DNA from: Centropus unirufus
Lineage: Eukaryota; Chordata; Aves; Cuculiformes; Centropidae
DNA: 64,000 nt
Direction of reading: 5' to 3'
NCBI GenBank assembly: GCA_013397695.1
Contig: VYZI01000487.1
Span: 395,574 to 459,573 of the forward strand
In this document: piece after piece, positions 55,541 to 64,000 of the stretch
How the letters are laid out: each line of letters starts with the position of its first letter
Position numbering within the stretch: the stretch's first letter is position 1
Made by a program: the position numbers and the translations under genes
The notes under the pieces: generated by a model
The model's database searches: none
Told to the model about the DNA's origin: nothing
The model's input: the letters and a program-made list of their open reading frames with translations, nothing else

Positions 55541-55975
55541 ATTTCATAGATTCAGGGAATGGTTTGAGTTGGAAGGGACCTCAAAGCCCATCTACTTCCA
55601 ACCCCCTGCCATGGGCAGGGACACCTCCCACTGCACCAGGGGCTCCAAGCCCCATCCAACCTGGCCTTGAACCCCTCCAGGGATGGGGCAGCCACCACTG
55701 CTCTGGGCAAACTGGGCCAGGGCCTCCCCACCCTCGTTGTGAAGAATTTCTTCCTAATGTCTGACCTAAATCTTCTCCCTTCCAGTTTAAAGCCATTCCC
55801 CCTCATCCTATCACTCCAGACCCTTGGGAAAAGCGCCTCTCCATCTTTCATGGAGCCCCTTTCAGCACTGGAAGCTGCTCTAAGGTCTCCCTGCAGCCTT
55901 CTCTTCCCCAGGATGAACAAACCCAACTCTCAGCTTGTCCTTGTGTGGGAGGTGCTCCAGCTTTTGGATCATCTC
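55541..55975 (-). mobile_element. CR1 LINE 3' fragment (antisense)
   Basis: TTCATAGATTCAGGGAATGG, CTGGCCTTGAACCCCTCCAG, GTGAAGAATTTCTTCCTAAT and CTTCTCTTCCCCAGGATGAA to GTGCTCCAGCTTTTGGATCA. Confidence 0.95.
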
Positions 55976-58335
55976 CTGCTCTCTTCTCCTGCTCATTTCT
56001 CCTGCTCTCTTCATGGACTAAGTTATAGTTGGTGGTTTTTCTCTCAAGGAATGAATAGCACAGTGGGGAATACTCTGGCAGTGGGGACATGGAGAGTGCT
56101 GTGGTTGATTTTGCACCATGTTAGTTCATGTAGATGCTGGTCCTGGACTTAATGGCCCTGGAGACCCATTCCAGTCCTGTAGTCCTTCCCATGGAAGAGC
56201 TATGACTTAGTGGGAGTCAATTAATTTCATGGCAGGGGAGACAGACCACAATTCTGCTTCATGCAAACGTCGCTTGGGCCCTCTCCTGAGTTGCCTTTTG
56301 TCTTTAACGTAAAATAAAAGTTATTTAGATTAGAAGAGCACATTAGTGATTTGTGAACAGAAGGACAATTACAAGGAGAAAATGAATTTCCACCAACGTA
56401 GTGGGGGAAAGACACATTGTCTGAGCTGCGGTGTCCTTCCCTGAAGAAGAACCAGTCCAGGTCCTCTGCCTGCAGCTATTTTGAATGATGATGGTTTGTG
56501 AGCTCGCCCTCTTCTTCTTGGCCTCCTTCTTGGAGTTCCTCCACAGGCTGTCTCGCTGCTACGGCAGCAGCAATACCTTCAAGCCTTCCCATCGACAGCC
56601 GCCCAGGTCAAAAGCTTCATTTGCTCAGTGGAGAACCAGGCTCCTCCATCTGCCCTCAACCAGCACAAAAGCTGAGCCACATCCCAACTGGGCTGAGCAC
56701 GGAAGCAGCCAGCTCCGAGGAATTATTGTGCTGTAGGGACAGGCTGCCAAGCCCAGGGAGGGGGACAGTGGTGCCCCGAGATGCTGAATGGAGAGCTGGG
56801 CAACTCCTGCTTTGCTCTAGACTTCTCTGGTGTCCTTCAACCACGCTGTGATGTACTCGGGCATGGGCTCACCCTGCTTGCAGAGCAGGGAGGACAGCGT
56901 CTCCTTGCACGTTTCATCTGCCTTGTAAATCGGGACGGACTCTGCGTTCATGTGGGTTTCTGCTGCCATTTGGAAATCTGAGCTTGAGGTTGTAAATTCT
57001 AAAAGGCAGGGATTTTTTTTTCCCTTCCTGGGTGAGTGTGGGTGGCTCCGAAGCTTCTCCAATTTTAGTCTCACTGCACCACCCAGATATATAACTGGGC
57101 ATCTTGCTGCATCTGCTCCTGGGATATTCATTGTCCGTGAATCCCCGGGTGAGCAATTATACCAGTGGGAGCGCTCATGAAAACAGGCCATTTCTCTGTG
57201 ACAGCTCAAAGTGTTTGCAAAAGGTTGGTTGAGTCCCAAGAGCTTCTGGCAGCTTCATTTTATTTTGAAACCAGTTGGCCCCCAGCTGGGTGTGAGAGTA
57301 AAATGAAAGGATGCGAGATAAACCCACTTGTGCGCGGGAGAGAGCCGCTGCCCGAGGCAGTGCAGCATCAGAGGTCGTCATTCTGAAACCGAGCATGGAA
57401 ACTGCACTGAGAAGAAAGCTAGAGAGCAGGGCTCAGGCTCCCTGCCACACACGGTGCAGACCACACTAAAGAGCTGCTCTGCCTGGGGACTGTCACATGC
57501 ACTGGGGCAAAAGAGAGACAGAAACCTAAAGGGCAGCAGGCAGCTCGGGCCGGGCAGATGAGCACTGACAACAAAGGTACTCTCGTCCTCTCCGTGCCAC
57601 CCTTGTCCAACTCATCCGTTGTGCTTCAGTGGGTCTTTGGGCTTTCTTTCTCCTCTGCTCTCTGCTGAACATCTCTGCCGTGCTGCTGGGATTGCCACCA
57701 TTGCTGTTTGGGTGGTGTTAGGCATTCCCTGGCCTGAGCTGCTCAGGGAATGAGGAGATGTGGAGGTGGAGGGGGGTGAATGGTGAGGTGTGGAGGAGAG
57801 GAGGCTCTGGTCGGTCGTTAAAGCTGGCATCTGCATCTTGTTTGCTGCCAAGTGAGCTGGCAGCCTGCTCAAGAGCCTGGGTAGTGTTTAGCAGGAAATC
57901 CAGCTGGTGTGTGCTGTGTTTCTTGTGATCTGGCCCAAAAGCATACAGGGAGTTACAGATTTTTAGTTGGGTTAACCTGTTTTTGTGTGGTCCATACTGT
58001 GTTATTCCAGACTGCCCTTGCCTGGAAAGCCTTAAGTCAGCACCTCCATCCCCTCAGCTGATACAGCCTCTTGTATTTTAAGTAGCTGAGAGACGGTCTG
58101 ATGGATGGGACATAGTAAAGGGTTTAAACCAGAAGATCTCCTGGTGGACATCAGCCAGGAAGGGAACGGCCAACAGGCAAGTGGTTCTGCCCGTGTTCCC
58201 CATTCGTTGCTCACCATATGGCACATGTCAGGCTCCTTCCCGGCAGCGGGGACTGCTCCCCTCTTTCCGAAGGCACTGTGTAAGGTGTTGGGTGCTAGAA
58301 AGCAGCACTGGCTCTCATGAGGCACCACAGCCTTG
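55976..58335. other. Non-coding DNA
   Basis: No gene or repeat family recognised. One minus-strand frame at 56969-56817 is discussed as a finding because its composition is more protein-like than its surroundings. Confidence 0.45.
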
Positions 58336-58410
58336 GTTACACGCTCAGTTACACACTCAGTTACACACTCAGTTACATACTCAGTAGATGCTCAGTAGAC
58401 GCTCAGTTAC
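58336..58410. repeat. Minisatellite (GTTACACRCTCA)n, 12-bp period
   Basis: Units start at 58336, 58348, 58360 and 58372 (12 bp each), then 58384 and 58395 (11-bp variants GTAGATGCTCA and GTAGACGCTCA), then a partial unit. The variants suggest loss of one base in an ancestral unit followed by duplication. Confidence 0.95.
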
Positions 58411-59771
58411 AGGTTTTCACCTTCAAAGCGCGAAGTTTGCTTTGCTGCTCCTCAGCCTCCCATGCACGTACAACCACAGCACGGAGGGCTTCGTTGGACA
58501 TAATCTGACCTGAGACTCCAGCTCTGGGGTGCTCGGTCACAACAATGTTTGAGCAGCATTTGCTTACATGACACGAATGGCTTTTTCTCCATGCACAAGT
58601 ATTCACCTTGCAGAGCCCTGCCCTGCACCAAGTGACTGGACCCAGGACATGGGGAGCATCTCTCCACTATCTTCATCTCAAGACAGGTATTACAGCTCTC
58701 CTCTCTCCTCTTGCCACCCGCTGGTACTTCCTTGCTTTCTCTCTGGGAATAGGCTGGGAAATGGCATCCAGATAGAAATTTGCCGGTCATGACACCACAG
58801 TTTGGAGGAGGGAAGCTGTGATGGAAAAACTTGTTGAGTTTTGTCCTGCCTCAAAAGTGCTGAATCTGGTGTAATGCTCCCACACCCCAGCCTGGGAATT
58901 TCCAATGAAAACGAACTGGTTTTCTTTCTCTGGGCTGTAGAGAAAGCCAAGCACATGCTTGGGGTTGCTTAGATGTTTCATAAACCTGGACGCAAATGGG
59001 AAGAGCTGGCACTTTCAGCATCAAAACTCTTAAAGGTCAATCTCATGATCTGTAGGCATCTGATGTGACTTTGGAATGGCTGACCTTGGCTGCACAACTG
59101 TGTTTCAAGAACCTCGTTTCCTGATTTTGAGTGGGATAGTGAGAAAGAAAGGAGAGGGAGAGGGCAGAGCACTAAGGAAAACAGAGAGCTACACATGATT
59201 GGATGCTGTTGAGAAACAGGGAAGGAAGTGGAGGAACTTTGTAGACCACGTGCAGCAGAAAGGCTTTCAATCCCAGGGTTCCTACCACTACTTCCAACCC
59301 AAGAAAGCACCTTCAGGGCTGTTCTCCACAGCTGGAGACAGCATCACCTGATCTTAGTCAACAATTAGTGTTAATTAGAGCCAATTACAGTCAGTTGGGA
59401 AGGAGCAGGACAGAGATGTAGCAGATCCTCTATATCTACTCTTTCTTCTTATATTAACACTTCTTCTGTTATGAGCTCTGGTTTGGGGCTGTCTTTGTTC
59501 CCTGCCTGCAGCAGTGAGGCCAAATGCTTCTTCAGAGGAGAGAGGGAAGGAGCTGTGTGAGAAAAGCAGCAAAAGGTGCTTGCAAGGTAAGTGCCAAAGT
59601 ACACTGAGAAACCGAGGAGGATGCTCCAGGGAAAGTAAGGGTTTCAAGGAAAACCACAGGGAAAAATTGAGCAGAAGTGAGCTGCTTAAAACTCCTTTTG
59701 TGTCAGTGGTAATCAGCTTTTTCTAGCAGGCTGCCCTTGGTTTATCAATTCATAGATTCTATTTCACCCTG
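58411..59771. other. Non-coding DNA
   Basis: No exon, RNA gene or transposon recognised. Confidence 0.5.
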
Positions 59772-59865
59772 AAGAAGGCTCCAGGGAGACCTTAGAGCAG
59801 TTTCCAGTACTGAAAAGGGGCTCTGGGGAAGCTGGGGAGGGGCTCTGGATCAGGGAGTGTAGAGC
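59772..59865 (+). mobile_element. Short CR1 internal fragment
   Basis: GAAGAAGGCTCCAGGGAGAC, CTTAGAGCAGTTTCCAGTAC and GGGGAAGCTGGGGAGGGGC, sense. It stops after GATCAGGGAG, so the 3' end is missing. Confidence 0.85.
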
Positions 59866-60189
59866 TCCTGCCCAAGAGGGAGAAAACTGCAAATTCTTTT
59901 AAGGAATGAGTGGAAATACCTAAAAGAAGCAGAATTTGCACATTCCCTGTGCTGAAGAGGGTTAATTCCCAGGTTGTTGGAAGCACAGGAATGTACAGTG
60001 GCTGGGCTCTTGAGCTTCACATTATTAAAACCACTTCTAGAAATAAAGCAAGGCAGCCTGGGGGTTAACGCGTACCCACCATGGATGGGCCATTCTTACC
60101 TTGGGTGTTTGTGAGCTCTGCATCAAAAACCTGAGAGCTCCCTTACTGGCAGGGAAAAAGGGGTAAATGTATCTCTTACCGGTTTTGAA

Positions 60190-60335
60190 GAGTTGTTTCC
60201 CTGGAAACATTTAAGGTCAAGTTGGATGAAGTTCTGAGCAATCTGATCTGGTTGAAGATGTCCCTGCATGTGGCAAGGGGTTGGATTGGATGACCTTAAT
60301 GGTCTTTCCCAAATCATTCCATGATATCCTGTGCA
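60190..60335 (+). mobile_element. Short CR1 3' fragment
   Basis: GGAAACATTTAAGGTCAAGT, GGCAAGGGGTTGGATTGGAT and ATGACCTTAATGGTCTTTCC to TCATTCCATGATATC, sense. Confidence 0.88.
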
Positions 60336-62944
60336 TCAGCAAAAACCCTTCTAGGACTGAGCATGAGCTTAGAGCCTTGAGCTGACACTGGGCAAAAAAA
60401 ACCTGAAAAGATGCAGACTTGGAAAATGAAAGTTCAGTTGGTGGCAATCCCAGGACTTGATGCCCATCCTGTCTTTACATGGTCTTTGTGTTTCTTGGAA
60501 AATTGTGAGTTTGGATAAAGCGTTGTTGCCTCTCAGCTTAACCCAGCTCCTCACCCTGCAATGGCCAGCAGAGCCAAACCCATGTAGTAATGGGAGAGGA
60601 TGAGCCACATCTCCTCAGTAGGAGTTTAGAGGGGGCTTTTTTTTTAACCCAAACAGGATGATTTCCAACCGATTACTTTGAATCTGAAGGATGAGTAATA
60701 ATGTAGTCATGGGGATGATGAGGTTACAATTGTTTAAAGGAAGCCTTCAACATTGTCAAGTGTCATGTTCAAAGCTCACATGAGGGCAGCACCCGTGTAA
60801 GGGGGACCACAATGCGCTGAGCCATTGCTCAATGAAACCTCAGACTTGACTGCTTATTGTACAGCACTGGGGTTTAAAAATAGCTCTGCTGGAAGCGTTC
60901 ACATCCATCGGGGACAACTGCAGCAGAGAAGGCTGGAAGAGAATAACCCAGGCAGCCGCAGGGCTGTTGGAAAAGGGAGGGTGCATGGGCAGGATTTTCT
61001 GCTCCTTGTTTTTGGGATAGCTCTGTAGAAGAGGGAAAGAAACCTTCAGCTCTCGATGAGAAGAGGGATAGAGGAAACGGACCTTGAGTCAAAGCTGAAG
61101 AGGCCCCAAAGGGCTTGGGGCGCGGGCAGCAGCGGTGGGAAGGGTGAGCAGGCAGCATGGGGCTGCTCCCAAGACGTGCAGCCCTGCAGTGAGCTGCGAC
61201 CTCAAGGTTTTGTCCTGTGAGGGAAGGTGGCCCTTGAAGAGGCTGGTATGAATGGGGCAGAGGGTTTTAGTGGGATTCATCTGATGTCTGTTCCCCCAAA
61301 AATCCACAGGCATCTGGCTGTTCTGCCTCTCCACCACACCCTTCTTCCTCCAACTTCTATTTCTCTCCCTTGCAAGATTAAAAACCCCTCAGGGTTATTA
61401 GCACCATTTCAGAGATGCCATCAACCAAAGCCATGGCTGAGCCAGCAAAGTGTTAAAGTCTGTCCTGGAAACTCTCTGGGAGGAAGGGAGCTGGCCAGAT
61501 GAAGGCTTGGTTTCTTTCCAGCTGCTGCAGAGTGGCCTTGGCTGTCTCCTGTCCACCCTCCCTTCCAGCTCCTGGCCAGGGCACTTGCATGTTTTGGGTC
61601 ATCCCCTCACTTTTGGGGGATTTCTGTGATCTGTCATGTGGGCAGCGCTAGGTTGCTCATCCAAGCATCCTGTCTTGGTCCCCTTGGCTCTGCTGGCATC
61701 TGCCTTCATCCTACCCCATCACAGAGAGGTTCCAGCAGCACCTTCAGAGCACTTGGTGTAGAATCCTTCCTGCTTCTACCACAGCTGTCCCGCATCCCAG
61801 TTCCAGGAGGAAACAAGCCATGAAGGATATCCCCACACTCAGAAGTGTTGCCTTTGCACCCACTGTCTACCACGGCTGGAATCTGCTTTGAGCGGTGCTA
61901 CAGCAGGAGGTGGTTGTCTTTGGGCTCCTCCTGAGAGAGGGGATGGCTGAGCTGAGGACACGGCCTGGAGCAGGCTGTGAGCTTCCTGGGGAGTCTCCAG
62001 CAGACCTGGTCCATCTGCCATGGCATCCCAAAGGCTGGGAGGCTGTAGAGAGGCTGCCAGCAGCGCTGCCCAGCACAGAATAGAAAGACAACCTCACCTT
62101 GAGAGCAAAACTCCCCTTGGCTTGGTGGTTTGCCCTCTTCTGCAGAAAGGGTGCTGCTGGAGCTGCCACCTTGTCCCCACCCGTGGTGGCCCTGGGGAGC
62201 TCGTGATGCCAGGACGCTCACTGGCAGTGCTGCGCTAGCCAGCCTGAGTTGTTCCTCTCAAAGTGTCCCTCACAAGGGACATCTGGGTGAGTTAAAAGCA
62301 GAAGCCACTAGGACTAGCCTGGTTGTGGGTAGGATGTGGTTGCTCGGCAGCCTTTGGACACATGTTAGCCCAGAGTTTTTGGATATCTCCATCCTCACGG
62401 CTCGTTATGTTCGCCCCTTTGGTTGTCATCTTTTGCTCTAGGAATGTGCTCATCCTGCAGTTGCCAGAAGTCAGTTTGGGCTCCTGTGGCTTTCAAAGGT
62501 GCTGAGACATTGATGAAAAGTTTTGCTGTCAGACTTTGTGGGACTAGGAGGAGAAAAAGAGGAGATCTGATGCCCAAACGGGCTTCAGAAGGTGGAGTGG
62601 GTAAAAGCGACCCTTCGGGTACCTAGGTGGTCAGGAGCTGGTGGGTTTATTTGCCTCGCTGAACCAATCTTGGATCAGGCTCTTCACGTTACCTGCCTAG
62701 GACTGAGAGCTCCGGATGTTTCTGAGCATCCGTCCTTGTGTCTGTGCCCACTTGGTGGCACTGTGTCTACTGTAGGTCCTGCCGAAGAGGCACCTGACCT
62801 GCTTTTGGAAGATGCTTTCAGATCCTCGGGTTAGGTTTCACTTCCAGGGAGTGACCTGGTTTCAGTTGTAGTGGTGAAGCTCTGGGTACCTGTGCTGCGT
62901 GGCTGCAGCCAGGCTCTTCACCATCGGGCAGGAGGAGCAATGAG
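60336..62944. other. Non-coding DNA
   Basis: No gene or repeat recognised. Overlapping short frames on both strands at 61.6-62.8 kb look composition-driven. Confidence 0.45.
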
Positions 62945-63145
62945 TGTGAATTCAAGTAAGAGAAGCTCTGGTTAGATACAAAGAGGAGCTTTTTCCATAT
63001 GAGGAGAGTTAAACATTGGAAAAGGCTGTGCAGGCTCCGTCCTTGAGCCTTTCAAGGCCAAAGCCTTGAACCTGCTCTGATCTCATAGCTGTCAATGTTT
63101 CAAGTGGGAGGTTGAATTAGAGGCCCTTCCAGTTTGTCATAGGAG
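62945..63145 (+). mobile_element. Degenerate CR1 3' fragment, older subfamily
   Basis: GAGAGTTAAACATTGGAAAA, CCTGCTCTGATCTCATAGCT and CAAGTGGGAGGTTGAATTAG to GGCCCTTCCAGTTTGTC resemble an old CR1 3' end in sense orientation. Confidence 0.7.
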
Positions 63146-64000
63146 GATTCAACTCTTTTGGCCGTAGCAGGAACTTTACTGTTGCTTGGCTTTCAAGTCT
63201 CAATCGTCTGCTGGCAGCAGGTGATGTGTCCTCCTCCCACTCACCTCCTTGACCATCAGGGTGTCCAGCTCCTGGCTCTCTCAGGAAGCTCCAAGCACGA
63301 TACAATCCCTTCCACATCACCCATTTGTGCTGCTGTCGTGTTTGCTGGTGGGGCAGTACCAAGGAGCCAAGCATCGCCTCCAGCATCTGCAGGCAGACTG
63401 GGAGCTGAGGTCATAGCTTTCTGGATGGAAAGATTTACCAGCACACTCATCCTGATGTGTTTTTTGAGCCGTTTTGAAAGGCAGGAATCCACCTTCCCCT
63501 GGAGATCCGCCTAGTCTTGTGCTACAGCTGCTTTGCTAAGTGTGGGGTTGGCTCTCTAGCCATCCCGGTAGACTTTGTCCAGGAAGGAGACAGTGTGGTT
63601 GCTGTCATGAAGCTTTGTAGCCAGTCCAGCCTCCCACTATTCCCTAACCAGGGAGTGGAGCACTTGGGTGGGCACTGCCTTCTTACTAATAAGACAGCTG
63701 GTATTGATTCGAGCTGTTGAGTTGATGAAGAAGGCTCCTTGCCCCTGAACGGATTGTAACATCCCTCACTTCTGTGCTCCTCACTTCTTATGGAGAAGTG
63801 TTTACCTCCGTGTGGATCTCCCTGTGCTGTTGGACAAGCAAGATCCTTCTGCACTGAGAAATATTGTCCTTTGCAAATACGTCTGCTCTGATCATGGTTC
63901 ATCCACCCCCATAACCTTCCCCTGGATGCACACAGTACTCTCAGCTTCTCCTGGCACAGCAGGACATACGGACTCTGAATCCTTACTGACCCGCTGTGAT
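63146..64000. other. Right edge, unassigned
   Basis: Both strands are open for about 200-380 bases near 63.5-63.9 kb, but I recognise no family, no splice sites that would make a convincing exon, and no repeat. Confidence 0.4.

Noticed and set aside
63517..63902. Frames open on both strands near the right edge, considered as a retroviral or LINE remnant or a terminal exon
   Set aside because: No motif of any polymerase, gag or known gene could be read, and splice signals were not convincing.
1..64000. CRISPR arrays, operons, insertion sequences, tRNA or rRNA genes, or a novel defence-type system
   Set aside because: The window is spliced vertebrate DNA with CR1 elements. No regularly spaced repeat-spacer array, cloverleaf sequence or rRNA segment was seen.

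Overview
This window is vertebrate nuclear DNA, almost certainly from a bird. Two genes can be read. One is the 5' part of ASIC1 (acid-sensing ion channel 1, minus strand, coding exons at 2994-2630 and 1546-1351). The other is a complete RACGAP1 (centralspindlin Rho-family GAP, plus strand, 16 coding exons from 20461 to 27825, 631 residues). The avian call rests on 28 recognisable 5'-truncated CR1 retrotransposon fragments, short introns, GC-rich composition, and an ASIC1 N-terminus that matches chicken numbering (MMDL start, HG at 29-30, Cys94, Cys173). The species cannot be fixed from sequence alone.

Layout. 1-3000: ASIC1 intron 2, exon 2, intron 1 and exon 1. The exons run off the left edge, so about two thirds of the channel is outside the window. 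3000-4700: microsatellites and a large CpG-rich block, the probable ASIC1 promoter and 5' UTR. 4700-17230: non-coding, with one CR1 copy, a second CpG-rich block near 15 kb and several AT-rich islands with homeodomain-like TAAT motifs, which are candidate conserved enhancers. 17235-17632: a CR1 copy just upstream of the RACGAP1 promoter. 17700-18005: CpG-rich RACGAP1 promoter with an X-box palindrome, a YY1-like site, two CCAAT boxes in opposite orientation and a CHR-like element. 18006-20456: 5' UTR intron with a GC-rich minisatellite and two antisense CR1 copies that retain the end of the reverse-transcriptase frame. 20457-28660: RACGAP1 exons and 3' UTR. Four of its introns carry CR1 pieces. 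28660-64000: about 35 kb in which no gene is recognised, with 20 CR1 fragments, one 12-bp minisatellite and a GC-rich block at 39.6 kb.

The two genes lie head to head (ASIC1 to the left, RACGAP1 to the right), the arrangement known from human 12q13. They do not act in one pathway. ASIC1 is a proton-gated neuronal sodium channel and RACGAP1 is a cytokinesis protein, so shared synteny is the only link. I found no bacterial, viral, CRISPR-like or otherwise new system. The most useful observations are regulatory (the G2/M-type RACGAP1 promoter plus X-box, and the CR1-poor block between the genes), the fact that exactly the ASIC1a-specific exons lie in the window, and the CR1 subfamily structure.
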